NCBI RefSeq assembly: GCF_007845645.1
Contig: NZ_VCQV01000009.1
Coordinates: 1-64,000, forward strand
Direction: 5' to 3'
From: Leekyejoonella antrihumi
Lineage (GTDB): Bacteria > Actinomycetota > Actinomycetes > Actinomycetales > Dermatophilaceae
Length of the DNA stretch: 64,000 bases
Positions 43,931-54,109 of the stretch are shown here, piece after piece. The notes under the pieces were generated by a model, which was given only the letters and a program-made list of their open reading frames with translations, was not told where the DNA came from and did no database searches. Made by a program: the position numbers and the translations under genes. Every line of letters starts with the position of its first letter. Positions within the stretch are counted from its first letter, which is position 1.

Positions 43931-43991
43931 ACGGTACGCGCATTTCATAAATACGTGAATCTTTAAAACTGCATGAAATCCGTGACATGAT
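43931..43991. promoter_or_regulatory. Symmetric divergent promoter with inverted repeat
   Basis: ATTTCAT (43942-43948) and ATGAAAT (43973-43979) are perfect arms centred on 43960.5. On the minus strand TTCACG (43954-43959) and TACCGT (43936-43931), 17 nt apart, serve the ABC genes. On the plus strand TTTAAA (43962-43967) and CATGAT (43986-43991), 18 nt apart, serve the regulator. Both -10 boxes end 6-7 nt before a start codon. The AT-rich tract contrasts with its surroundings, and the regulator probably binds here. Confidence 0.6.
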
Positions 43992-43997
43992 GCCGGT

Positions 43998-44510
43998 ATG
44001 CCACGCCGCAAGACCGAAATCGATGGACTCATGCCAGAACAGGCTCGACGCAGGTTCATCGAGCGCATGGGGGAGGAGCTGACGGGTGCGGGTCTGCCGA
44101 GGATGGCGGCCCGGATGTTCTCCGCCATCGTCGCCAGCGAGGCCGGGACGCTCACTGCGGCCGACCTGTGTGCACAGCTGCAAGCCAGTCCGGCCGCCAT
44201 CTCCGGTGCAGCGCGGTATCTAGAACAGGTCGACATGGTGCGCCGCAGCAGGCCGCTCGGCGCGCGGCGCGACGAGTTCACGACGGTGGACGATATCTGG
44301 TACGAGGCGCTACTCAGCCGTGGGAACGTGCTCGAACGCTGGCAGTCCGTGATGCATCGCGGCGCAGTCGAGCTCGGGCCGCAGACCGATGCGGGTGCGC
44401 GCCTCGACCGCATGGCCGACTTCTTCACGTTCATGCAGGTCGAGCTCACCGCGCTGATGGAGCGGTGGCACGCCCATGAGGCAGCGCAGGACGACACCCG
44501 CAGGTCCTGA
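43998..44510 (+). CDS. GbsR/MarR-family transcriptional regulator
   Basis: This 170-residue winged-helix regulator has RRRFIERMGEELTGAGLPRMAARMFSAIVAS, then LTAADLCAQLQASPAAISGAARYLEQVDMVRR as the recognition helix, then the wing LGARRDEFTTVDD and a C-terminal helical dimerisation region. This is the standard small regulator found divergent from actinobacterial ABC-2 drug exporters. It probably represses itself and the exporter through the 43942-43979 inverted repeat. The start shows CATGAT 6 nt upstream and no RBS. Confidence 0.87.
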   Translation: MPRRKTEIDGLMPEQARRRFIERMGEELTGAGLPRMAARMFSAIVASEAGTLTAADLCAQLQASPAAISGAARYLEQVDMVRRSRPLGARRDEFTTVDDIWYEALLSRGNVLERWQSVMHRGAVELGPQTDAGARLDRMADFFTFMQVELTALMERWHAHEAAQDDTRRS

Positions 44511-44560
44511 CGGTCCGACCGTCCGACCTGGGCGCCTGCTGCGACACTGGAGGGCATGAC

Positions 44561-45445
44561 GTGGAGAACAGCGCAGGCGGATCGGCCCGTGCCGATCCGA
44601 TCCGAGCGTGCATGCTGATGGGACGCATCACCACACCGCGCCGGGTTGTCCGGGTCGATCTGGACACCGGCGTAAGCGAGCGCACCGATACCGTCGCGGT
44701 CGAGGAGCCCCTCGAGATCCGCGTCGGCGGCACGGCCGTCACCGTCACGATGCGCACCCCCGGTAACGACATCGAGCTGGTGCACGGGTTCCTTGCCGGC
44801 GAAGGCATCGTGCATGATCGAGAAGACGTCAGGCTTGCGCGTTACTGCGCCGACACAGAGGCCCTGAACGTCGTCGACGTCACCTTGAGCAGTCCCGGCG
44901 AGAGCATCCCCGTCAGCGCGCAACGCAGCCTGGTGATGCACGGCGGCTGCGGGCTGTGCGGAAAGACGAGCATCGACGCGGTCGCCGCGGCGAGGCCCGG
45001 GTCGAATCTGCAGGACGCGGAAGTCCCGATGGTGGCCGCGGAGGCCATCGCCGGCCTGCCGACCCGGTTGCGTGAGCGGCAGCTCGTCTTCGAGCGGACC
45101 GGTGGAGTCCACGCAGCGGGCCTGTTCACGACGGAGGGGCAGGCACTGGTTGTGCGCGAGGACATTGGACGACACAACGCCGTCGACAAGGTTGTCGGCT
45201 GGGCGCTGATGAACGGCCGATCCTGCAAGGACCTGGTGTTGACTGTGTCCTCGCGGGCCTCCTTCGAAATCGTGCAGAAGGCCGCGATGGCCGGCGTGCC
45301 CGTTCTCGCGTGCGTCTCCGCCCCGTCGAGCCTCGCGATCGAGGCCGCCGACGAGCTGGGCGTGACCCTGGTCGCCTTCACCCGTGGCAGAACGTTGTCG
45401 ATCTGTAGTCACCCGGCGCGGGTGCAGATGCCAACCTCCGCCTAG
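44561..45445 (+). CDS. fdhD: Formate dehydrogenase accessory sulfurtransferase FdhD
   Basis: This 294-residue FdhD protein moves sulfur from a cysteine desulfurase to the bis-MGD cofactor of formate dehydrogenase. The catalytic pair is C130 and C133 in GGCGLCGK; EDIGRHNAVDKVVG and SSRASFEIVQKAAMAG are the conserved C-terminal motifs. GTG 44561 has GGAGG 7 nt upstream; ATGs at 44612/44618 lack an RBS. No formate dehydrogenase subunit is in the window. It lies 50 nt after the regulator and 1 nt before the phosphatidyltransferase, so it may be co-transcribed with the envelope block. Confidence 0.93.
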   Translation: MENSAGGSARADPIRACMLMGRITTPRRVVRVDLDTGVSERTDTVAVEEPLEIRVGGTAVTVTMRTPGNDIELVHGFLAGEGIVHDREDVRLARYCADTEALNVVDVTLSSPGESIPVSAQRSLVMHGGCGLCGKTSIDAVAAARPGSNLQDAEVPMVAAEAIAGLPTRLRERQLVFERTGGVHAAGLFTTEGQALVVREDIGRHNAVDKVVGWALMNGRSCKDLVLTVSSRASFEIVQKAAMAGVPVLACVSAPSSLAIEAADELGVTLVAFTRGRTLSICSHPARVQMPTSA

Positions 45446-45446
45446 C

Positions 45447-46046
45447 ATGCAGGACGTGGAGGACGAACCGGCGCTGAGCACCCGCGTCTGGACGGTGCCG
45501 AACCTGCTGTCGATGCTGCGGCTCATCGCCGTCCCGATCTTTCTGTGGCTTCTCCTCGAGCATCACGACCTCTGGGCCTTCGCCGTCCTTGCCGTGTCGG
45601 GTGTCACCGACTACCTGGACGGCAAGATCGCGCGCCACTACGGGCTGGTCACCAGACTCGGTCAGCTACTGGATCCGGCCGCCGACCGGCTCTACATCCT
45701 GTCGACGCTGCTCGGCCTGGCGTCTCGCAGCATCATCCCGTGGTGGCTCGTCGCGCTCCTGCTTGCCCGTGAGGTGTTCGTCGCGGCGTTTGCCCTTCCA
45801 CTGCGGCGCCACCGACTGCCGATACCCCCAGTGCATTTCATCGGCAAGCTCGCGACGTTCTGCCTCATCTACGCGTTCCCGCTGATTCTGCTGGGGCAAC
45901 AGGATGGCCCGGTCGGCAGCGTCGCACTTCCGCTCGGCTGGTCGTTCGCCTGGTGGGGCCTTGGGCTCTACTGGGTCGCGGGCATCATGTATGCCCGGCA
46001 GATTCTCGGGATGGTCCGCCAACGTCGCACGGGTGCCGCGCTGTGA
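45447..46046 (+). CDS. CDP-alcohol phosphatidyltransferase (PgsA-like)
   Basis: This is a 199-residue integral membrane enzyme that swaps CMP from a CDP-lipid for an alcohol. The diagnostic motif is complete: DYLDGKIARHYG, then RLGQLLDPAADR (D-x2-D-G-x2-A-R-x8-G-x3-D-x3-D). About five to six membrane segments follow. Position before DUF881-Sbp-DUF881-gcvH equals PgsA2 (Rv1822) of M. tuberculosis. The phospholipid product is not known from sequence. ATG 45447 follows the fdhD stop by 1 nt; its own stop overlaps the next start (GTGA). Confidence 0.88.
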   Translation: MQDVEDEPALSTRVWTVPNLLSMLRLIAVPIFLWLLLEHHDLWAFAVLAVSGVTDYLDGKIARHYGLVTRLGQLLDPAADRLYILSTLLGLASRSIIPWWLVALLLAREVFVAAFALPLRRHRLPIPPVHFIGKLATFCLIYAFPLILLGQQDGPVGSVALPLGWSFAWWGLGLYWVAGIMYARQILGMVRQRRTGAAL

Positions 46047-46909
46047 GCGCACCGTCAACCGCACGCGACCCGGCCGCATCGATGTCGCTGATCACCGAGC
46101 TGATGACGCATCCGCTCGACCCGGCCTACGAGGCCGCCGCCGCGCGTCGTGAGCGGGAGGACCGGCCCCGGTCCACCGGCCTACGCTCGCCGATGCTGCT
46201 CATCGTCTGCCTTCTGGTCGGTGTAGGTCTGGCAACGTCGGCCCTGACCCTGCGCCTGCCGCTCGGCCTGGCGAAGAAGCAGCACGACCAGTTGGTGAGC
46301 AGTGTCCAGGCCCGCCAGGACACCATCGACTCCGACACCAGCGCCATCAACGAGCTGCAGCGGCAGATCACCGCCTACCAGAACCAGGCGTTGAAGCACG
46401 TGCACCGCAGCGACCAGTCCACGCAGTTGTCCCGCCTGGCCGTGCTGACCGGCGCCGTGGCAGTGAAGGGGCCCGGGCTGAATCTGAGCATCGATGACGC
46501 CAAGGGGGCCGACACCGACGCCCAGGGCAACCCCCGCACCGACAGCAGTAGTGACGGGCGCGTGACGTCGTCCGACATGCAGATCATCGTGAACGGGTTG
46601 TGGCAGTCCGGCGCCGAGGCGATGGCGATCAACGGACAGCGACTCACAGCCGAGACCGCCATCCGGTTCGCAGGGGAGGCGATTCTGGTCAACTTTCGGC
46701 CACTGAGCCCGCCATATACGATCACGGCGGTCGGTGCAGGCAATGAGATGGAGAGGAAGTTCAAGGCCGGCACCGGCGGTGTGTACCTGGGCGGCCTCGT
46801 GGGCAGCTACGGCATCCGAAGCACCATGAGCACGAGCAAGTCCGTCAACGTTCCCGCCGGCCCAGCACCATTGCTGGCCTACGCCAAGGTCTCCAAGGAG
46901 AAGAAGTGA
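46043..46909 (+). CDS. DUF881 protein, first copy (Rv1823-like)
   Basis: This 288-residue protein has a cytoplasmic N-terminus with SLITELMTHPLDPAYEAAAARRE, one membrane segment (MLLIVCLLVGVGLATSALTL), a coiled-coil stretch rich in Gln and the extracytoplasmic DUF881 domain (VKGPGLNLSIDDAKG to IIVNGLWQSGAEAMAINGQRL). The function is unknown; DUF881 resembles the sporulation/division protein SpoIIQ-like or YlxW/YlxX class. The GTG start overlaps the upstream stop by 3 nt, and its own end overlaps sbp by 4 nt (GTGA). Confidence 0.88.
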   Translation: MSAPSTARDPAASMSLITELMTHPLDPAYEAAAARREREDRPRSTGLRSPMLLIVCLLVGVGLATSALTLRLPLGLAKKQHDQLVSSVQARQDTIDSDTSAINELQRQITAYQNQALKHVHRSDQSTQLSRLAVLTGAVAVKGPGLNLSIDDAKGADTDAQGNPRTDSSSDGRVTSSDMQIIVNGLWQSGAEAMAINGQRLTAETAIRFAGEAILVNFRPLSPPYTITAVGAGNEMERKFKAGTGGVYLGGLVGSYGIRSTMSTSKSVNVPAGPAPLLAYAKVSKEKK

Positions 46910-47238
46910 TACCTGCTCTCGGGCTGGTGGCCGGCCTGATCCTCGGCCTCCTGCTGCACCCCGACGTGCCCCTGTGGCTGCAGCCCTACCTGCCGATCGC
47001 CGTCGTCGCAGCCCTGGACGCCGTATTCGGTGCCGTCCGTGCCGTGCTGGACGGCATCTTCAACGACCGGGTCTTCGTCATCTCGTTCCTGTCGAACGTC
47101 GTGGTGGCAGCGCTGATCGTGTTCCTCGGCGACCAGCTCGGTGTCGGCTCGCAGCTGTCGACGGGGGTCGTCGTCGTCCTGGGGCTGCGCATCTTCAGCA
47201 ACATGGCCGCCATCCGTCGTCACCTCTTCCACGCATGA
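46906..47238 (+). CDS. sbp: Small basic protein Sbp (DUF1290)
   Basis: This is a 110-residue membrane protein with about three hydrophobic segments: LVAGLILGLLLH, LPIAVVAALDAVFGAVRAVLDG (family core) and VFVISFLSNVVVAALIVFLGD. It belongs to the DUF1290/Sbp family, found next to DUF881 proteins and ftsZ-region genes in Gram-positives; no biochemical function is known. The GTG overlaps the previous stop. Its TGA at 47236-47238 overlaps an ATG at 47235 that opens the 20-codon ORF described next. Confidence 0.9.
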   Translation: MIPALGLVAGLILGLLLHPDVPLWLQPYLPIAVVAALDAVFGAVRAVLDGIFNDRVFVISFLSNVVVAALIVFLGDQLGVGSQLSTGVVVVLGLRIFSNMAAIRRHLFHA

Positions 47239-47293
47239 TCGCCCCACAAAGTCCTCACTCGTCCCTCGCTCGGTACTTCGCGGGGGCCCCGAC
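47235..47293 (+). repeat. 59-bp insertion/duplication at the sbp-DUF881 junction
   Basis: ATGATCGCCCCACAAAGT at 47235-47252 repeats exactly at 47294-47311. Between the copies lies CTCGTCCCTCGCTCGG and TACTTCGCGGGGGCCCC, related to a repeat at 63.07-63.15 kb. Removing 59 bp would restore a plain ATGA overlap between sbp and the second DUF881 gene, the arrangement used elsewhere in this operon. The event looks like an insertion with target duplication or a slipped duplication. Confidence 0.6.
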
Positions 47294-47297
47294 ATGA
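47235..47297 (+). CDS. 20-codon ORF coupling sbp to DUF881
   Basis: ATG 47235 overlaps the sbp stop (ATGA) and reads 20 codons (MIAPQS, then ARYFAGAPT) to a TGA at 47295-47297, which itself overlaps the DUF881 ATG (ATGA). The first six codons equal those of DUF881 because of the duplication. Ribosomes leaving sbp could translate this linker and re-initiate on DUF881. Whether the peptide is made or stable is not known. Confidence 0.35.
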   Translation: MIAPQSPHSSLARYFAGAPT

Positions 47298-48091
47298 TCG
47301 CCCCACAAAGTTCTCAAGAAGGCGAGGAGCCACCGGTTCGGCCCGCGGAGGGCACCTCGGCAGAGCCCGGTCGATCCGGGTGGGCCCGGCTGCTCCGGAT
47401 GGGCCGGCCACGAGCGACCCGAGCAAACGTTTTTGCCACGCTGCTCGCGCTGGCGCTCGGATTTGCCATGGTCACCCAGGTCCACGAGAACCTGGCCTCC
47501 GGCCTGGAGAACCTCAGCCAGGGAGACCTGATCGCCCTGCTCGACGGGGTGAACCAGCAGTCCCTCCACCTGGACCAGGAGAAGGCCAAGCTCACCCGCA
47601 CGCGAGCCTCGCTGCAGACTTCAACCGGTGACAAGGCGGCCCTGTCTGCGGCGCAGGAGCGCAAGGACGTGCTGGGCATCCTGGCCGGCACGCTGCCGGC
47701 GCAGGGCCCCGGGATCGCCCTGACGATCAACGACCCGAAAGCCGTCGTGCAGGCGGCCAACGTTCTCGACGCGGTGGAGGAGCTGCGGGATGCGGGCGCG
47801 GAAGCGATCCAGATCGCCGGAGTGCGCGTCGTGGCCGACACCTGGTTCGGGGTCAATGGCGACAATGCCCTCGTTGTCGACGGGCAGGTGGTGCAGTCGC
47901 CATACATCATTCTGGCCATCGGCAGCTCGCACACCATGTCGACGGCCATGGAGATTCCGGGCGGTGTCGTCGACAGTCTCAAACAACTTGGCGCACACCC
48001 GAGCGTGGCGTCCTTGAAGACCGTTAACATCGACGCATTGCGGGCACCCACGGTGCCTCGTTACGCTCAGTCAGACGGCTCGACACCGTAG
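47294..48091 (+). CDS. DUF881 protein, second copy (Rv1825-like)
   Basis: This is a 265-residue membrane-anchored protein with a Pro/Glu-rich cytoplasmic tail, one membrane helix (VFATLLALALGFAMVTQV), a coiled coil (LHLDQEKAKLTRTRASLQ) and a DUF881 domain (GPGIALTINDPKAVVQAAN, ELRDAGAEAIQIAGVRVV). It is paralogous to the gene at 46043. The function is unknown. The ATG lies at the end of the 59-bp duplicated segment and overlaps the stop of the 20-codon ORF; there is no strong RBS, so it probably depends on translational coupling. Confidence 0.87.
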   Translation: MIAPQSSQEGEEPPVRPAEGTSAEPGRSGWARLLRMGRPRATRANVFATLLALALGFAMVTQVHENLASGLENLSQGDLIALLDGVNQQSLHLDQEKAKLTRTRASLQTSTGDKAALSAAQERKDVLGILAGTLPAQGPGIALTINDPKAVVQAANVLDAVEELRDAGAEAIQIAGVRVVADTWFGVNGDNALVVDGQVVQSPYIILAIGSSHTMSTAMEIPGGVVDSLKQLGAHPSVASLKTVNIDALRAPTVPRYAQSDGSTP

Positions 48092-48136
48092 GCCAGGTCT
48101 GGCTGGATACTAGTAACTCACCGACGAAGGAGATCC

Positions 48137-48526
48137 ATGAGCGAGCTCGAGTACCCGGCCAACCTGCGCTACACCGAGGACCATGAGTGGGTCGGTGACC
48201 AGGGCAGTGGTGTGGTGCGCATCGGGATCACGGCATTCGCCCAAGACGCGCTCGGCGACGTGGTCTACGTGAGCCTGCCCGCAGTCGGCGACATGCTGTC
48301 TGCCGGCGACTCCTGCGGTGAGGTCGAGTCGACCAAGTCGGTCAGCGACCTCTATGCCCCCCTGGCAGGTGAGGTGACGGCAGTCAACGAGCAGTTGGAC
48401 AGCACTCCCGAGCTGGTCAACTCCGACTGCTACGGCCAGGGGTGGATGTACGAGCTGAGGGTTGCCGACGCGTCTGCGTTGGAAGCCCTGAAAGACGTTG
48501 AAACATATAAGTCCTCGCTCAACTGA
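48137..48526 (+). CDS. gcvH: Glycine cleavage system H protein
   Basis: This 129-residue lipoyl carrier shuttles the aminomethyl group between GcvP, GcvT and lipoamide dehydrogenase. The lipoylated lysine is K67 in GEVESTKSVSDLYAPL; RYTEDHEWV and the hydrophobic C-terminus complete the family pattern. GAAGGAGATCC precedes the ATG. gcvP is at 51212, and gcvT is not in the window. The gene sits between DUF881 and garA as in mycobacteria. Confidence 0.96.
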   Translation: MSELEYPANLRYTEDHEWVGDQGSGVVRIGITAFAQDALGDVVYVSLPAVGDMLSAGDSCGEVESTKSVSDLYAPLAGEVTAVNEQLDSTPELVNSDCYGQGWMYELRVADASALEALKDVETYKSSLN

Positions 48527-48572
48527 GCGAATCGGCAGGCGACTTTCGCCTCAATCCCCTAGTGTGGTGAAA

Positions 48573-49040
48573 ATGACTGATCACGGGCAGCCCGGCAACC
48601 AGCCGGACTACGCCGCGGGTGACGCGACAACAGCGCGCATACCTGCCTTCGATGCACCAGCAGCTCCCGAGCGGGTCACCGCGAGCGAGGTCAGGCTCTC
48701 AAGCGCTGACCAGGCAACGGTTGATGCGCTGCGTCCCGGGACCGCATTGCTCATTGTGTTGCGTGGCCCCAACGCCGGCGCCCGGTTCCTCCTCGACGAC
48801 GAGGAGGTGAGCAGTGGACGCCATCCAGAGAGTGACATTTTCCTGGATGACGTGACGGTCTCGCGGCGGCACGCCGTGTTCCGTCGGACCAACGCAAGCT
48901 ATGACGTGCAGGACGTCGGCTCCCTCAACGGCACCTACGTGAACGGCACCCTGACCGACTCCGCGTCCCTGCGGACGGGTGACGAGGTCATGGTCGGCAA
49001 GTTCCGGCTGGTCTACTACGGCGCGCCCGGCACGTCGTGA
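48573..49040 (+). CDS. garA: FHA-domain protein, GarA-like
   Basis: This 155-residue protein has an N-terminal disordered tail with a TT pair (DATTARIPAF), where GarA is phosphorylated by Pkn kinases, and a C-terminal FHA domain: SSGRHPESDIFLDDVTVSRRHA, with the phosphothreonine-binding GR, SRRH and NGTYVNG. In mycobacteria and corynebacteria (OdhI) this protein inhibits 2-oxoglutarate dehydrogenase and controls glutamate metabolism. The ATG has TAGTGT 7 nt upstream and no RBS (leaderless). It overlaps the MerR gene by 4 nt (GTGA). Confidence 0.88.
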   Translation: MTDHGQPGNQPDYAAGDATTARIPAFDAPAAPERVTASEVRLSSADQATVDALRPGTALLIVLRGPNAGARFLLDDEEVSSGRHPESDIFLDDVTVSRRHAVFRRTNASYDVQDVGSLNGTYVNGTLTDSASLRTGDEVMVGKFRLVYYGAPGTS

Positions 49041-49723
49041 CCGCGGTGGAGCGTGGACGCACCATCGGCGTGGTGCTCTCGCAGCTCCAGGAGGAGTTTC
49101 CGGACCTCACCATCTCCAAGGTGCGGTTTCTTGACGCGCAGGGGCTGGTGTCCCCGGGCCGCACCCCGTCGGGATACCGGCGCTACTCCGCGCGCGACGT
49201 GGAGCGGCTGCGCTTCGTCCTGGCCTGTCAGCGGGACCGGTTCTGGCCCCTGAAGGTGATCCGCGAGGCACTCGACGCCTACGACCGGGGCCTGGAACCG
49301 CCCGCTGAGGCGCCCGGCGCCCGCCCGAAGGCACCTGCCGCGGCCGACGACCCGGACCTGCCCAGCACCGCCGACATCGATCGGCCGGCCCGGGCGCTGC
49401 GACTGACCGCGGTCGAGCTCGCCGATGCCGCCGGGGTCGAGCGGCCGGTCATTGCCGACCTGGACTCCTTCGGCCTCATCCACACCGGTGGCGACGGCTA
49501 CTACGACGGCCAAGACCTGCAGGTCGCCCGCGCGGCCGGTGTCCTGATGACCTACGGCCTTCAGGCACGTCATCTTCGCCCGTTTCGGCTGGCGGCCGAC
49601 CGCGAGATCGGCCTGCTCGACCAGCTCTCCTCCGCCCCCGGGACGGCCGCTCGCGCGGACGTTCTGCGCCAGTGCCTCGCCCTTCACCTTGCGCTGGTGC
49701 GCGCCGGCGCCAGGTCGGGGTAG
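49037..49723 (+). CDS. ftsR: MerR-family regulator, FtsR/Rv1828-like
   Basis: This 228-residue MerR protein has an unusual N-terminus (TIGVVLSQLQEEFPDLTISKVRFLDAQGL) and the MerR wing SPGRTPSGYRRYSARDVERLRFVL, followed by a proline/alanine linker and a C-terminal second winged helix-like domain (LTAVELADAAGVERPVIADLDSFGLI). This matches Rv1828 and corynebacterial FtsR, an activator of ftsZ. The GTG start overlaps the garA stop. The same genomic position in M. tuberculosis supports orthology. Confidence 0.86.
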   Translation: MTAVERGRTIGVVLSQLQEEFPDLTISKVRFLDAQGLVSPGRTPSGYRRYSARDVERLRFVLACQRDRFWPLKVIREALDAYDRGLEPPAEAPGARPKAPAAADDPDLPSTADIDRPARALRLTAVELADAAGVERPVIADLDSFGLIHTGGDGYYDGQDLQVARAAGVLMTYGLQARHLRPFRLAADREIGLLDQLSSAPGTAARADVLRQCLALHLALVRAGARSG

Positions 49724-49732
49724 CGTGGAGGG

Positions 49733-50254
49733 GTGAAGGAAGTCGAGGTGATGGGCGTTCGCGTCGAGATGCCCACCAACAAGCCCATCGTGTTGCTGCG
49801 CGAACGAGGCGGCGAGCGGTATGTGCCCATCTGGATCGGCGCACCCGAGGCGACCGCCATCGCCTACGCCCAGCAGGAGATTGCCCCGCCGAGGCCCATG
49901 ACCCATGACCTGCTGGTCAACGTGATCACCGGGCTCGGGCACACCCTGTCCAGTGTGGTGATCACCAAGATGGAGGAGAACATCTTCTACGCCGAGCTGG
50001 TGATGGACGGTGAGCAGCGGATCAGCTCCCGTTCATCCGATGCGATCGCGATCGCGCTGCGGGCCCACGTGTCCATCTACGTGGATGACCAGGTGCTCGA
50101 CGCGGTCGGTGTCGCGGTTCCGGTCGAGGAGGAGGACGAGGTCGAGCGTTTCCGGGAGTTTTTGGACCACGTGTCGGCCGATGACTTCGTGATCGACCCC
50201 GATGATCCCGACTCGGCGCCCGGGAACCCAGCTGCCGGCCCCGGTCAACCATGA
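49733..50254 (+). CDS. DUF151/BFN-domain protein (Rv1829-like)
   Basis: This 173-residue protein has a bifunctional-nuclease (DUF151) fold: VEVMGVRVEMPTNKPIVLLRE, VPIWIGAPEATAIAYAQQ, and the RPMTHDLLVNVI helix, with RSSDAIAIALR near 105. The C-terminal tail is acidic. Family members include plant BFN and bacterial proteins of unsettled activity. The GTG lies 6 nt after TAGCGT; the GGAGGG between them is too close to act as an ordinary RBS. It sits between the two MerR genes as in mycobacteria. Confidence 0.88.
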   Translation: MKEVEVMGVRVEMPTNKPIVLLRERGGERYVPIWIGAPEATAIAYAQQEIAPPRPMTHDLLVNVITGLGHTLSSVVITKMEENIFYAELVMDGEQRISSRSSDAIAIALRAHVSIYVDDQVLDAVGVAVPVEEEDEVERFREFLDHVSADDFVIDPDDPDSAPGNPAAGPGQP

Positions 50255-50356
50255 ACGTAAACTTTACAGTTATCGTGCGATCCGCGGCCGCGACACGCCG
50301 GGCGAACTGGCCTGTGGTCGTTGACGACGGGTGCCCGCCCGCATACCTTTCAGAGT

Positions 50357-50376
50357 GCGGCAGAATTTCCTGCCGC
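50357..50376 (+). promoter_or_regulatory. Inverted repeat before the second merR gene
   Basis: GCGGCAG (50357-50363) and CTGCCGC (50370-50376) are perfect 7-bp arms around AATTTC, 41 nt before the GTG. A shorter palindrome, GTAAACTTTAC, lies at 50257-50267 just after the DUF151 stop. Either may be a MerR operator, or the first a leader hairpin. The assignment is a guess from position. Confidence 0.4.
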
Positions 50377-50417
50377 CCGTCACACACGGGCCGTCGGCCC
50401 AGGTCTTGGAGGTAGCC

Positions 50418-51005
50418 GTGGTCACCACCGGTGAGGCGCAACCGAAGCGCTCGAGTGCCCCGGCGCCCCTGCAGGAAGCGCTCTTTGTCACCGAGCTGCC
50501 CCAGGCGATGACCGATGCCGTCGGCTATCGCGGTCCGGCTGCCTGTCGCGCCGCCGGCGTCACGTACCGACAGCTCGACTACTGGGCTCGCACCGGCCTG
50601 CTCGAGCCGTCCGTGCGCAACCCCTCCGGTTCGGGGCATCAGCGGCTCTACAGCTTCCGCGACATCCTGGTGCTCAAGGTGGTCAAGCGGCTGCTGGACA
50701 CCGGCGTCTCCCTGCAGCAGATTCGCGTCGCGGTCGGCGCGCTGCGCGACCACGGTGTGACCGAGCTCGCTGGAATCACCTTGATGTCCGATGGCGCTAG
50801 CGTCTACGAGTGCACCTCCGATGACCAGGTCATCGATCTGATGCGGGGCGGCCAGGGGGTGTTCGGTATCGCGTTGGGGTCCGTCTGGCGTGAGGTCGAG
50901 GGCTCACTCAGCGAGCTGCCGAGCGAGCGCGCGGAGAGCGACACACCCGCGGCCCATCCGGGCGATGAGCTGCGAGCCATGCGGGAGCGTCGCAACGCCG
51001 GTTGA
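50418..51005 (+). CDS. MerR-family regulator (Rv1830-like)
   Basis: This 195-residue MerR-type protein has a winged helix (GPAACRAAGVTYRQLDYWARTGLLEPSVR, then SGSGHQRLYSFRDILVLKVVK) and a helical region (LDTGVSLQQIRVAVGALRDHG). The C-terminal part (MSDGASVYECTSDDQVIDLMRGGQGVFGIALG) resembles the second domain of Rv1830, another regulator of the same locus. GTG 50418 has TTGGAGG 5 nt upstream. An inverted repeat lies in its leader. The glycine riboswitch follows downstream. Confidence 0.87.
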   Translation: MVTTGEAQPKRSSAPAPLQEALFVTELPQAMTDAVGYRGPAACRAAGVTYRQLDYWARTGLLEPSVRNPSGSGHQRLYSFRDILVLKVVKRLLDTGVSLQQIRVAVGALRDHGVTELAGITLMSDGASVYECTSDDQVIDLMRGGQGVFGIALGSVWREVEGSLSELPSERAESDTPAAHPGDELRAMRERRNAG

Positions 51006-51052
51006 CACCGTGCCGATGCACTCTGCGGGAATGCTAGATTTGTGGGGCTAGC

Positions 51053-51180
51053 GATGCCGAGTGGGAGAGTTCCCACGGTGGAACGCCGAAGGGGCAATTC
51101 TCCCCAGAACCTCTCAGGCGCCCGGACCACTTGGATGAGGCAACTCTGAAAGCGCGCAGGTGCGCCGACAGAGGGGGAGA
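51053..51180 (+). ncRNA. Glycine riboswitch (single aptamer plus ghost aptamer)
   Basis: The leader of gcvP shows the conserved glycine aptamer: GTGGGAGAGTTCC, then ACGCCGAAGGGGCAA and CCTCTCAGGC. A downstream CTCTGAAAGC with a small hairpin (GCGCGCAGGTGCGC) and ACAGAGGGGGAGACGC follows, the shape of a single-aptamer riboswitch with a vestigial second stem. An extended -10, TGCTAGATT (51032-51040), lies just upstream. Glycine binding should turn on gcvP. The distance to the ATG (about 30 nt) suits translational or early transcriptional control. Confidence 0.92.
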
Positions 51181-51211
51181 CGCACTGTCGTCCCGCGCCC
51201 AAGGAAGTGAC

Positions 51212-54082
<2,871 letters not shown>

Positions 54083-54109
54083 CCCGCCGGCCGGCGCCTC
54101 CTCGAGTTG

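Noticed and set aside
51002-51007. TTGACA as the -35 of the gcvP promoter
   Set aside because: It lies 27 nt from the TAGATT -10, too far for a sigma-70 type promoter; the extended TG motif at the -10 is the better explanation.
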